This document shows, one piece after another, positions 44,293-56,074 of a stretch of 64,000 nt of DNA (its first letter is position 1; the number at the start of each line of letters is the position of its first letter). This stretch comes from Ostrinia nubilalis. Its lineage: Eukaryota; Arthropoda; Insecta; Lepidoptera; Crambidae. Below the pieces are notes generated by a model. It ran no database searches. It had not been told where the DNA came from and saw only the letters and a list, made by a program, of their open reading frames with translations. The translations under genes were made by a program, and so were the position numbers. The stretch is taken from contig NC_087104.1 in the NCBI RefSeq assembly GCF_963855985.1, forward strand, positions 6,572,001-6,636,000. Reading direction: 5' to 3'.

Positions 44293-44755
44293 GCATCATA
44301 TTAAGTATTATTATGTTCAATACAAACAATCATTAAGTTACACTCACCCCAACCGCGTCTCCGCATTGCATCGAATCCTATGAAAATGTGGTTTTTGGAC
44401 ATAGCAATACTTATGTTTCACAATTTTTATTTTTAAAAATTACTGGTCGATAGGTTACTTTATTTTGAAGAATAAATGTTATTAAAAGTTTTTTTCTAAA
44501 ACTGATAGTTTAGCCGGAAAAAAATATTTTCCATCCCATTAGTACGCCGGCTGCGCTCGATTCGGATATAATGACGTCACGCGGCCTTGCGTACGTTGAC
44601 TTTTAGCGGCAAAAACGGCCTATGTTTATTACTTAATATCTTCGTAAGTAATGGTCCGATTTGGATAATTCAAATAGATATATCTTTCTTATGTCTTAAA
44701 GATTAACGTAGATACTAGTTTTATTGAATTTTCTACAACAGTACTGATCCTCATT

Positions 44756-45793
44756 GAAATGAAGGACGCGAAATCCGTAGCTGAGCAGACTGGCCCAACT
44801 CCGCTCAGGAAATATGGCGTCGTAAAAAAGAGAGCAGGATTTTGTTAAGCAGTCCCCACTGATTTTCTCGTAGGTGTCATGAAACGGATAAACACATACC
44901 TAAATTTCTTTTACGGTCGCTTATATTATACGCTTTGCGAGGGAAAGGTGCGTCGATGGATTTAATCAAGGATTTATAAACTTTATGTATTATTAAAACA
45001 AGAGTGTTTACCTTTTTCGTCGTAAATTTTAAATTACTTACGTAAGGATTTAACTCTCGTGACATTCATAATTTCAAATATTTTTTATCTTTCAATACAA
45101 AATATTTGAAATTAGTTTCATCTCTTGAAATATGTTGGACAGATTAAAATATTACACATATCAAGCTTTCTAAAAATTATGATCAAAAAGCTTAGGTACT
45201 TTGAAAGCTTTTAACAACCGTTTTATAATGTTGTAAAAGAAATATGCATAAAAATTTTATAGATTCAATATCCATAGACACTGTTACTGCATGAACCTCT
45301 ATATCGGTTTTTATATCTTCCAGATTTTAGCACCGCACTTGTGTACAAAAGTACATCCAGTTTAGTAACAGCATGAAGCTATTATAGCTCAGATACTCGT
45401 AGCTATAATAGCTGTTCTCTATACGTAATTTGCACTATCTTGTTTCATCTCCGGGGTTCAATTGCACAAATTGGTTGGCAACTATCAAGTTATTGTTACC
45501 AGATAGTGCTCAGCGTGTTAGAAGGGATAATTGGAGATGTGAGAGCACTTTTACGTGACCCGACGCCTCGATGTGGCCACTTATCAAAATTCTGAAGTAA
45601 TAGTATTCCATTACACGCTTTTATTTAGTTTAGAATCTTTTGATGTCTGCAGATAATCTGGTTTTATAAGTTTTGGAGGTTCTTGGAGTTGGATAGAGTT
45701 TGGTTATCTTTATGTTAGTCTGACAGTACAGTATGATGTTGTCGGTAGCTGAAAATACACTGAAAATTTTTGGGTGCAACTCCAGCTTTTGTT
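44756..45793. other. AT-rich spacer with a small hairpin
   Basis: AGCTATTATAGCT at 45377-45389 and its inverse at 45401-45413 form a perfect 13-bp stem. No gene supported. Confidence 0.35.
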
Positions 45794-45856
45794 CATTTAT
45801 AGCCATAGGACGTGTAAAAGCTAAACATAGACCTCCCCCAATGATTTCCATGTTGA
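45794..45856 (-). mobile_element. Very short LINE 3' tail with 12-bp TSD
   Basis: Minus-strand 63-bp scrap (GCCATAGGACGT to CCCCCAATGATTTCCATG). Perfect TSD CCAGCTTTTGTT at 45782-45793 and 45857-45868. Confidence 0.75.
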
Positions 45857-45868
45857 CCAGCTTTTGTT

Positions 45869-47358
45869 ACCTATAGATAAGTATTAGCAGAGCTCAAAAT
45901 CAAGTAGTTTTCACAAACGCTGTTTAAAAAAGGTTTTTTTAATGTAGAGTCGAGAAATAGCTGAATGCAAATGTCTTAAAAATCTTTGTTTCCACGATCT
46001 GCGATGGTTTTTTGGGCGTCCATCAAGTTCTGTACAAAGCATCACCCTGATTCCTGTAGGCCATTATTAGGTTTGTGTAACATATGGGGTGTAAGTTATG
46101 TTAGTCTCACACGTAACGTGCACGTTTCACAAACGCGTTTGTAACGCAATTTCAACGCCCGAAGCAAATTGAGCACCAAGTATGGCCAGAGGGCGCTTTT
46201 GATGGCGGATTAAGTTATAAGAGATAGGTCAATAATTTAATCCTGAAACTTTCATTCACGTGGCCGTTGAAAAGGTCATTTTAGGACACCAAACTTAAAC
46301 TTAATTTCAACGGGTTTACCCAATGTCAATGTAGGGCAAAAAATTATGAGACATGTAATCGTCTAAAGAGCGATAATTGCAACACTAATTCAATTAGTTC
46401 AAACAAATGAATACATTTTTGATAAATACATTAATTTGACATGAATGAATGAAAATTACCGTTCTAGTCAGAGCAGTCGCCCGGTAAGTGAAGGGTGGTA
46501 GGTTTGATTTCCACATAAGGCAATTCGAATATTTCAATTATTAGAAAAAGTAATTGACATTTACAAGAAAACTTAAAATTACTTAAAGACTAAGATTTAA
46601 AAATTACTTATAAAGTATTTATTTACAAAATAAAAATTATATTATACTTTTGAATTGTTGTTTCCAACCAAAAGCTACAACTTTACTAACTCAATCAACA
46701 GAATTAGACAGTCTATCTAAAACCGATTGATATTGAGTTACAGACGAATTGTTATTTCAACCTTGAGTTAGGCTAATCTAGATTCTCGTAGGTCTAATTG
46801 AGTTAATACTTTCAATCTTCTTTATATTGTTTTAGTAGCTATTTTCTAAGAATAATGTCTACTCTCAAGTGCCTAAAGGCGAGCTGTCCTGGTAATTTGT
46901 TTTTAGTGACGTTAATTAGTTAGGGCTTCTTCATTTATAAAGAAAGACCCCGAGCCTATTTATAATCCTATTGTTGTCCTGAAAAAGTAGGTATTATCTA
47001 GTCAGTTATACTTTTTCAATACTTTTTTATGTGACGGTCATAGACAGGCAAATGAATTAACTTTTACTTTTGTTCATATAGTTTTATTGGGCTATTTCAA
47101 AAGCACATTTAGATATTTTTTTACATTAAACCAAGGCATTAAGGTTCAATACATGGTGGCAATATTAAGTAAGTAAAAGATAGAGCCCTAAAACCCCGTC
47201 ATAAAAACTTTCGAGGAATTTAACATGGCTACGTAGATAGATAGACGCACTTTATTGTACCTACCATAAGACAGCAAAAAAAAAGATAGAAATACACGTA
47301 AGAGACGGCACAAGTTAGGTACAAAATACATTATATTTTGCGCTCAAATTTATTTTTC
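45869..47358. other. AT-rich spacer, one SINE-like scrap
   Basis: GGTTTGATTTCC at 46501-46512 resembles a tRNA B-box with a poor upstream A-box. AGCTGTCCTGG near 46882 is a Helitron-like scrap. No gene supported. Confidence 0.35.
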
Positions 47359-47616
47359 GGGTTAGTGGTAGTTTCGCACGAAATTCGTTCGTCGATTCAA
47401 TAATATTTTTTTTAGTAGGCGTTTCGCCCGGATGTACTAAAAGTATTAAAATCGCGTGAGAATCGACTCCTTCGAGAACTAGTATTCTCATACTACTAGT
47501 TCTTTAAGGAGTCGATTCGCACGCGATTTTAATACATTCGGGCGAAACGCCTACTAAAAAAATATTATTATTGAGATTGGACGTTTCGCACGTTCGTGCG
47601 AAACTACTACTAACCC
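47359..47616. mobile_element. Foldback hAT-like MITE, 258 bp
   Basis: Almost the whole element is an inverted repeat: outer GGGTTAGTGGTAGTTTCGCA, then TAGTAGGCGTTTCGCCCG, then ATCGCGTG and GAATCGACTCCTT. Flanks TATTTTTC and TATTTTTT agree at 7 of 8, compatible with a hAT-type TSD. Confidence 0.7.
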
Positions 47617-48103
47617 TATTTTTTGGATTGTTTTTGAACTTTCTTCACCACTTTACTCGTATTGTCCTCTAACAGAAGGTTTGTACCTATACCTATTTAT
47701 CGATCTATAGGCAATAATAGGCGGCGTTAGATTACAATATCCCGCATTATAGGAAGTTTGGGAGTGCCCTCGACACAATGGGTCGTTATGATGGGACCAA
47801 AAGGGCCTTTATAAGAAATTTTGATGACTGGCCGCAATAGGCCGTAAGTCAAAGTCCCGGCCAGAGTTGGCCTGATGTAGGCCAATTACACTTCTTGTGA
47901 GAACATTAGCCATTCTGTCATAATGACTCGTTAAATTTAAGCTAAAGGCTTTATTAACGCCTTTAAGAGATAGAGTTACTCGAGAATTTAAGATAATTAA
48001 TTCATGATACTCAGAACATATGAAGTGGTGAGCGAGTAGGTTATATTACGAGTATACTAATCATTTATGTGTATAAAAGTTATATGTCTGTATTTACTCA
48101 ATT
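47617..48103. other. Repeat-poor spacer
   Basis: 47690-47920 is mixed-composition, repeat-free DNA with several GGCC words and could be conserved noncoding sequence. No gene seen. Confidence 0.3.
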
Positions 48104-48275
48104 TTCTGGAAAACGCAGCATGCGGGACGTCCACCCACAAGGTAGACTGACGACATCATAAAGGCAGGAAGGCACTAGATGCAAGCCGCTACCAACCGGG
48201 CAACATGGAAAGCATTAGGGGAGGCCTATGTTTAGCAGTGGACGTCTGATGGCTGAGATGATGATGATGATGATG
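48104..48275 (+). mobile_element. LINE 3' tail with 12-bp TSD
   Basis: GGACGTCCACCCACAAGG, ATGCAAGCCGCTACCAACCG, TTTAGCAGTGGACGTCTGAT, then (ATG)n. Perfect TSD ATTTACTCAATT at 48092-48103 and 48276-48287. Confidence 0.85.
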
Positions 48276-48309
48276 ATTTACTCAATTGAAGTTTACTCAT
48301 TCTCCTCTA

Positions 48310-48400
48310 TACAGTTCGTTCGTTTCAGCCTAATGACGTCTTCTGCTGGACAAAGGCTTTCCCCAAGGATTTTTACTTAGTAGGAGGCCTGCCCATACTA
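48310..48400 (-). mobile_element. LINE 3' tail fragment
   Basis: Minus-strand tail with GTTCGTTCGTTTCAGCC, TTCTGCTGGACAAAGGC and CCCCAAGGATTT, the same family as 57428-57503. Confidence 0.6.
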
Positions 48401-49288
48401 CTTCTTTCGTATATAATATATAGTCTTACAAAACTGGCATGAGCACACCTTTTCAATTTCCAATATAATATTACAGTCATCGCATACACATACATACACA
48501 CCCTAGGGTGTTACCGTAATAGGGTAACATTTACAGGGCGGTTAATTTGTATGGAAACGTCAGGCAGAACTCACGTCAGGCCCTCCGTCCCTTTTTAAAT
48601 CATGAATATTGTACCTCATAATGAACTTAACAGACAACGGCAGGCAGGCAAGCATAGTCTGATACGCTGGCAGGATTAATAAAATGTTGGTCGCTTTGCA
48701 GGAAAAATTGAAATGCAGCTTTCCAAAGACATTAATCATGTTTTTTACTTACTGAATTCCACACGCAAATATTTTTAACCGTAAATTTTAATTCGTTCCG
48801 ACGATGTTGCAGAAAATAAATCAAAGTTGCATTTCTGTTACCTCTTTTTAAAATGCCGTCCCTGTTAGTACATGTAAAGATGTTGTGAATTCAACAATAT
48901 GCTTGCATCGGCCCGCATCGGCTTTGTGCTGATATTTCCGTAGTGAATTTACCACCACTTTGATTTTGCGAGGCCACAGCCTATTTCTATTTTTATTCAG
49001 TACTCAACAACACTGGACTCTAAATGCACACAGACTTCTATAATATCTTATTTTGTAGTTGTATATTGAATAAAATAAGATTCTGCTATCAAATTAGCTC
49101 CTAGATGGATACAAAGATTTGATTTATCGCTGTATCAAAAGAAACTGACACTACAACCTATCTAGAGTGTCCTAAAAGGGTCGGCACACTGACAAAGAAG
49201 TTAAAATTTATTTACTTACCAAATGAGATACAGTCGATAAAAGGCTCTACTAAACACTGTTAAAGAATTGGAATTTCAATTCGGATTT
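48401..49288. other. Spacer, nothing recognised
   Basis: CACCCTAGGGTG near 48500 is a small palindrome. No gene supported. Confidence 0.35.
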
Positions 49289-49667
49289 GATAACTGTCAC
49301 TGTGCCATAAGTGACACAGTCGCTTAGTTAGTCGCAGGTCATCAGGATCAAAAATCAACTCAATCACCATGTTCACAGGGCCTAAAAACTAATAAAGATA
49401 TAAAGTTTAAAATAGAATATGATAACTGCCGCTTCACTAAAATTACACTGATGATTTTGTGCTCTGAAGGCCATTGAAAAGTTTTGAATTTGACTACTGT
49501 CGCTGTGACAAAAGTGACACAATCTATCTTTAGCATCCTAAAAAGCCGGTACATTTGTAGAGTGTTCAATTTGATAACTGTCACTGTGCCATAACTGTCA
49601 CTGTTCCATAACTGTCACGGTGCCATAAGTGGCACAGTCGCTTAGTTAGTCGCAGGTCCTCAGGATT
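49289..49667 (+). repeat. Direct repeats of GATAACTGTCACTGTGCC units
   Basis: 49289-49350 and 49573-49667 share GATAACTGTCACTGTGCCAT, AAGTGACACAGTCGCTTAG and TTAGTCGCAGGTC. The second adds two extra CATAACTGTCAC units, and a decayed third sits near 49496-49530. Each has a GTGACA/TGTCAC hairpin. Confidence 0.7.
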
Positions 49668-50661
49668 CACTTAATTGACGGCACAGCATGTCAGCGCGCA
49701 AGGCTGAATAGAGTCGAGTGGTTAAGGGCGCGCGGTCATCGCACTCTGTAGCACATAGCGGGGGCTTTGTAGAGTTTTCTGGTTAAGTCGTGATTTGATA
49801 TAGTTTTTATGGAAGCTGGACTATGTTTTTTTATGCTTGATAACTTCGCTACAGTTACAGTTTTCTGACATGACTTTGTAGCGTGACCTCTACATCTAAG
49901 TGATGAATTTTAAGCCCATTAGCTTAGAAACTGTGTAGGTTTAACTTTAAGATGTTTAAATACGTAATTAACACAAATTAATTGTGTTGTGACAAGCGGG
50001 GCATCCAGCGCTAATAATTTATAATGGTGGCTTAAAATAGTATCTAGCAAGGTTGGAGGAACTAACCACAAATAAGTATTATAAAATTTTAGTTTAGAAA
50101 TTAAATACAAAATTCTAGTAGGTAAATAAGATTCGGAAACAGTTGTTGCTTCAAGAATGGATTTCAGTATCCTAAACAGGCTAGCAGATCTATTGAAATT
50201 ATCAGATCGCTACGACGCCTACAAAATACAAGTTTGAATAATAATATATTCAATATCATATACAATAGTGTCATCAAGTTTCAGAATATTTCAGGCTTGA
50301 AAAGAAAAATAGGTGTTTGTACTGAATATTACTTCACCGTTGCTAGGTATCGAGATATCTATACTTATTTGACCCCAGACAGAAATGTGACAGAAATCGT
50401 TTACCGTGCTCATTTCACATAATAGGGAATTCAGGGTGTTCATTGAACAAAATCTGTCATTTCAATTTACTTATTCGGCATAAAATTAACCTATAAATAA
50501 TGTCAAGTCAGAGCAAACAATCTCAGAGCATGATCTACACGCGTAATGGAGGTTTGTTCAGCAGGATCTTACTTCTACGAAACAATTTGGGGTTTCATTG
50601 TTTAACTCAGTCACCAATATTGCAAAACAATTACATTCATCACTGGCTCATTGGGACAGTA
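49668..50661. other. AT-rich spacer, tRNA-like scrap
   Basis: GTCGAGTGGTTAAGGGCGCG at 49722 resembles the A-box arm of a serine- or leucine-type tRNA. No B-box follows, so it is a remnant. No gene supported. Confidence 0.3.
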
Positions 50662-50984
50662 TAAAATTTTATAAAAAAAAATAAAACCGACTCCAAAAAA
50701 CCTACACTAAAACGTAGAAAAATAATTACTAATTACCTACTTATTTATTAGGACTAATTATTAATATTTATGTAGGTATACCATGATTGATACTTCTGGA
50801 GTCGGTGCCTAGATTATGAAACATGTAAAGTTTGCCTGCACCGACTCCAAAAGTATCAATCATGGTATACCTACATAAATATTAATAATTAGTCCTAATA
50901 AATAAGTAGGTAATTAGTAATTATTTTTCTACGTTTTAGTGTAGGTTTTTTGGAGTCGGTTTTATTTTTTTTTATAAAATTTTA
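50662..50984. repeat. Near-perfect 323-bp hairpin (147-bp arms)
   Basis: 50662-50808 and 50838-50984 are inverted copies with one mismatch in 147 and no indels, around a 29-bp loop. The arms span the start of the AACCGACTCC element and about 23 bp outside it. Confidence 0.92.
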
Positions 50985-51460
50985 CTTATTTCTTGCTTTT
51001 TAGTTAACTAATTATTACCTTGATGTTACCACTGAAGGTAGGCAGTACATTGAGACCAAAAAAAATTGGTTCATAATCGGTGGAGATATTGCGTATAAAA
51101 AAGTTCATCCCCAATTTTCCACCCTTGGGGGTGAAATATTTTCTTCAAATTCGCATGAAACCACCCTTTTGATAATACCTATTCAACAAAAAAATAATCG
51201 TTCAAATTGGTTTATAATCGGCGGATATATTGCGTATAAAAAAGTTCATCCCCAATTTTCCGCCCTTAGGGGTTGTTTTTTTTATTATTAAATTTAAATG
51301 GGACCACCCTTGAGGTATTACCTATACGCCGAAAAAAGATTTGTTCAAATCGGTTCATAATTGGCGGAGTTATCGCGTAACAAACATAGAAAAAAAAAAA
51401 AAAAAAAAAAAAAAAACATACGGGTCGAATTGAGAACCTCCTCCTTTTTTGAAGTCGGTT
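50685..51460 (+). mobile_element. Lepidopteran element with AACCGACTYCAAAAAA ends
   Basis: Starts AACCGACTCCAAAAAA and ends TTTTTTGAAGTCGGTT (15 of 16 inverted match). The interior has three degenerate repeats of TTCAAATTGGTTTATAATCG and GTATAAAAAAGTTCATCCCC, plus a 27-A run at 51390-51416. Noncoding. The element class is not settled from the ends. Confidence 0.65.
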
Positions 51461-52075
51461 GAAAATACAGACATTTATATTTTTTCAAGTATTTTTAAAA
51501 TTCTAATGTTGAGTCGTTGAATAAAACATTTCATTTTCATGTTGATTTGTATTAACGCATTCTGTGAGCTGCAATTTTAAGCAAAATGAAAAAGATGCAC
51601 GTTTGCTATTTCTACTGTCATATAACCAATTATTTACGACTACAGATTCTATTTCCAAAATACTATGAGTAGGCAGTTGTCATTCCATGTATATGCCTGT
51701 TTTTCATTCGTTTCGTGGTGATTCACCTCTTTAAATAATTGTCAATTTTTCGTCAATTTTAGCGGGTGAGCCCACTGGGCCTTCCTACATTTTGTCTTAT
51801 AACTCAGCGATGTTGTCGGGACGATTTATGATCCCTTTACTTGGCGCGATTTTTTAGTGTCCGCTATGAGACTTGTGAATAATGAATTCATAGTGACACG
51901 TTAGACAATAGTGTGCTATTTTTCAGACCAGTGATTCTTTTATATCGCCTCGAGCGCTGTACCATCTCATTTGTGAAGAGAAGAATAAATATCACGTGTT
52001 ATTACAATCTCAAGGTTTCTTTTGCTCTAACGAATTTAGATTTTTAGAATCAGTCTGTCGCCTTCTAAATCACTC
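51461..52075. other. Spacer, nothing recognised
   Basis: No gene or classified repeat. Confidence 0.35.
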
Positions 52076-52180
52076 TCATCATCATTTCAGCAACAGGACG
52101 TCCACTGCTAAACATAGGCCCAATAATTTCCATATCGCGTGGTTGGTAGCGGCCTGCATCCAGTGACTTCCTTCTACTTT
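52076..52180 (-). mobile_element. LINE 3' tail fragment
   Basis: Minus-strand (CAT)n, then TTTCAGCAACAGGACGTCCA, CTAAACATAGGCCC and GTAGCGGCCTGCATCCAG. CCTTCTA on both sides (52061, 52170) may be a TSD but is also partly tail sequence. Confidence 0.7.
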
Positions 52181-53709
52181 TATGGTTACTTAGGTAATAG
52201 GTAAATACTGCTAAATAGGGGGACCCATTGACTTATAACAGAAATGGCCCAGCGAGAATGATAGATAAGTACTTACTAAGAGGTAGTCAGTTTCTACTAG
52301 GAACGGCCTCTCAACAAACTAACTTAGATAATTATGTCAGTACGAAATTATTAAGTACAATTGATGTTTAAACGACTAATTAGTTTGTGGCTACTGAAAT
52401 AAACTAAGATCCAGCCTGGATCCATAAACTAAGCTAGCGTTTTATATTTTCCTAATAAGGTCAATTTAACATTTTATTACCGCAATAAAATTAATTTTCA
52501 AAAGCTTTTAACTTAATAATTAGTTACCTCATTCGTTAGATCAAAAGCTTCTTAACACAGCTTTCGAGGAAAAGTTCATCGATGAATACGGAAGCAATTT
52601 CCTGGTGGCTCAGACGTGTTGTCAAGACCAGATGAATATTTAATCGTCAAAAGCTCTATACAGTTAAAGAGTTAAGTAAATGTATACGGTTTATTTTCTA
52701 AGAAGTATTATACCGGAAAATTGATGAGAAGATATTATATAAAAGGTAATTATCTATGTACAGCTTTGTGTTGTTACCTGAGTGTTCTTTCAAGTTGTTA
52801 TCCGAAGTCTATTTTAGAAAGTTATACTTTGAATATAATATGATATTGGATGTGTAACGAATCTATTGGAAAATAACTTTTTATAAATAGTTCTTCATTT
52901 TTTATTATACAGAGCTTTTTGAGCAAACTATTGATGTTTTCTTTCGCCTTATTTAAACTACGGTGGAAGCTTTTTAAATAATGCCGATGTTTGTCAGCTG
53001 AATGGCGTCTTTTATCATGTGCCAAATAAAAAAGAGCTTTACTGAGTTAAATCACAGTTGAGCCCAATTTAAAACGATGTGTCTGTGTCCATTTAAAAAG
53101 GGGATAAAAGTACCAAAATAGGTAACAAATCAGCTACAATGGGTTACCTACGTGAGTGCGACAACCTTTCTGCGAAGTTACTATACTGCGACGCCTTGTT
53201 ATATCGATGCCTTGTTACCTAACTGTTCGATGTAAATAGTGAAGTACAAAATTAATCATTAAAATAAAAGTCTTTTCAATTAAAACAAAATGGTAGTGCT
53301 CGCAATTTAAATTAAGTATTTTGCTCCATAGGTACCTATATCATTCAACTTTTTACTTTTACAAATACAACCCCACTCGTACGCAGCAGTCCACTCCCAC
53401 TAAAATGTATAATTACATCTAAATTACAAGATTACAGGCGTGTGAAATAGAGTTCAACAAAATACCCTGTTCTCTTGTTCTAGCGCTCATTAAGAAAACA
53501 AAAAACAGGCGAGTTCGTTCATTACAATGCACCAACAATAGGTCCTCCAATAAATTAGATCCTGTTTGTTAAAATGAAATAGCTGACGTATAAAAGAGGG
53601 CGAATTTAAATAGCGGCGGCAAAGAGTATAACAGGGGTGTCTACCATTAATAAGATTGACACTAGAACTACATAGTAGCCGTTTACTAGATAGATCCAAA
53701 TTATAATTA
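52181..53709. other. AT-rich spacer, nothing recognised
   Basis: Two small minus-strand frames have no recognised product. No repeats assigned. Confidence 0.35.
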
Positions 53710-53820
53710 GGCTGAGTTGCACCACCTTTCTTAAATCATATTTATAACAATTAGTTTTTAGTACAGAGTTAGACAGACTTTTGACGTTTGTTAAAGTTAA
53801 AATAAGATGGTGCTCCAGCC
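53710..53820. mobile_element. MITE, GGCTGAGTTGCACC family (copy 6 of 6)
   Basis: GGCTGAGTTGCACCACCTTT to AAGATGGTGCTCCAGCC, 111 bp, slightly decayed at the right end. Confidence 0.7.
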
Positions 53821-56074
53821 CTAGGCTTATAATTTAGTTACTTGTCAAAGTTTTCACATCTCAGAAAGATAATGTATTCTTTTGCAATAAAAATACTTTA
53901 CCAGCTTAAAATCTGAATGTAAAGTCAATGCAAAATAATTACAATCGGATTTAAACATTTTATCAAAAAATAAAATTTTAATTTACTAAGTGGTTACCTA
54001 AAATTGGAAAATCTCCATATTCCATTTAAACAGCTATCATTGAATCCAATTTTTAAAATTGGCAACCCTAACTGCGGTCGTCAGGCAGACGTCACGTTTC
54101 AAAATGGCCGCCGCTATGGCGGGCACTTTCGGCGCGAAACGTGACAGGAGGCAAAGCTCAAAATCAAAATAGGTGAGATGTACAAATGGCTCGAATTTGC
54201 GTCTCATAAAAGAGAAATGGGATGTGCTTTGACATCTAAAGAAAGAGGAACTAGGAATCTTCGTAGACAGCTTTCCGTCGAAATGTTTTGGGTAAGAGGC
54301 TAGATTTAGCGCACAAAGCAGAATTGGCAAAGAAAAACTTAGGGCATTTTATCTTTTAAAAAGATGCTTATCATATTTTATATTTACGAATATACAGTAC
54401 CTTAAAGCACAAAGCTTCAGGTACACAACGAACTCTTTCTGGGTTGTCTGGAAAAGATCACTTCTAAGAAAACCTTATTGTCAGTATTTGTGTCAAAGTA
54501 AATATGTAGTAGGTACAATACATACTTATCTTTTTAACTGTTCTGTAATATAAATACACATATTCATCCATTAACGCTTGATCTTGTATCATCAGCCACT
54601 TCCTTGAACGTTGAAGTACTGGCACCTGTAAACAATCTATCTTTTAAAAAGTGTAAGGTGTCAAAATTTAAACAACAAAACTGAGCGCACTTATCTACAG
54701 CGTCCACAAAGCGCTTTATTTTCGTGAACATTTTTGTATCTATTTACTTAATAAGATACGTTTGCACTCGACAGAAAGGGATCGTGACAAGAGCGGGGCG
54801 GCCGGTCTTACGGCTTTTAGGAAAGATTCCGGAGAGCTTGCGTTCGGATCCTCTGGGACTAACGGGATTAATGAACACAATTTGATCATGCGAGTTCTGG
54901 ATGTAATCAACGCGGTGGAATACTTACTGTAATAAAATGTGAACGAGGAAGTACAATTGCATTGTTATGAAAGAGTTGAATCACTGTAACCCTGAGAACA
55001 CGAGTGGTATATGTAGGACTATTATAATTTTTTGGAAATGGTAACAAAACATTTTTTTTTTTTTTACCTAATAGAGTCCAGAGAGCCCAAATTTATTTCT
55101 CATTATACTACTGCCACCATCACTTTGAGACACTACAGTTTCAAGCCTCCATTCTAGAACTTGTTTAGGAAGGTGTTCCATCGGTTCTGTGACAGATATG
55201 GCTGAACCATTGCCACATGTCCAATTCCATGTACATTTTGCTTTTTTTTTCACAGTTTTCGAACTACATACAAACAGTTATTGCAGTTTTTGTTTTGCCA
55301 ACGCTGAAACGTTTGATGCCATGACTCATAAAAGTTCTCCGAAAGTAAATAGTTTTCACGAAACCTACCAAAATATACATGGTAACTCAAATAGTTACAA
55401 GTTCAAACTAATTTAGCATTTGGAGTCACAACCCGGCGTTATCACACGAGGGCAAGTCGTAGTATCGCTCCAAGTTCGTTTAACATTAAAACCAACACAA
55501 TCCAGCAATTAATGTAACATAATGAGTTAAGATAAGAAGGAACACGACAGGGACGCAATAAGGGCGTTTCAGGGGCCGTTAAGGTCATAGTTTGTATGAA
55601 GTTGGAGAATTATTGACATTTCCTGAAAAATCGAGCGAAGATAACGATTGTGGAAATTGGTAGACCGAAAAAATATAAAGCTCTATAATTTTAAGAGTCA
55701 ATTTAGTTGGTTTCAGGTTGAACTTGTATTAAATTATTCAACAGGTAGCTCTCATGAATAAAAAATAGTTTACTAAAGGTCGTTTGAGAATTCTGAAAGA
55801 TATAAAACACTACGAGAGATCTGAAAAGGGCAGAAAACACTAATCAATAACACTTATGTAAAAGAAGTTATCACAAGAAAGTGTTGGTTCTAAAGCCGAA
55901 TAATGCTCGAATTTAAGAATAGGTATGCTTTAGCTATAGTTAGCGGTTACGTGACTTATCCCACCTCTCTTTCCCACCACTGCAACTTCACAGAAGTTGT
56001 CTCTGTTTTGTGCCAGGATCTGCACAGTTTGGCATCCAATAGAATACTTCCGGGGTAGTTAGTGGTTACCAGAT
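53821..56074. other. Spacer with one promoter-like patch
   Basis: 54091-54145 is a GC-richer patch described under findings. 54770-54950 and 55440-55610 are repeat-free and of mixed composition. A 97-residue minus-strand frame over 54037-54330 has no recognised product. Confidence 0.3.
54091..54145. promoter_or_regulatory. Cluster of promoter-type motifs
   Basis: GTCACGTTTC at 54091-54100 and GAAACGTGAC at 54136-54145 are perfect inverse copies. Between them lie AAAATGGCCGCC (Pho/YY1-like) and GGCGCGAAA (reverse of TTTCGCGCC, an E2F-type site). A GGCAACCCTA word just upstream also resembles a hAT end, so a repeat origin is possible. Confidence 0.25.

Larger units (their letters stand above)
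42398..44755 (-). mobile_element. Foldback element with G-rich core, copy 3 (inverted, carries a hAT insert)
   Basis: Complete copy in reverse orientation. From low to high coordinates: right end (AATGAGGATCATTTCG), right arm with TGACGTCA at 42553-42560, spacer split by a hAT-type element, minisatellite (43745-44292, C-rich on + strand), left arm with TGACGTCA at 44572-44579, and left end (CAGTACTGATCCTCATT). It lacks the SINE of copy 2 and so gives the empty site there. No TSD found. Confidence 0.75.
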
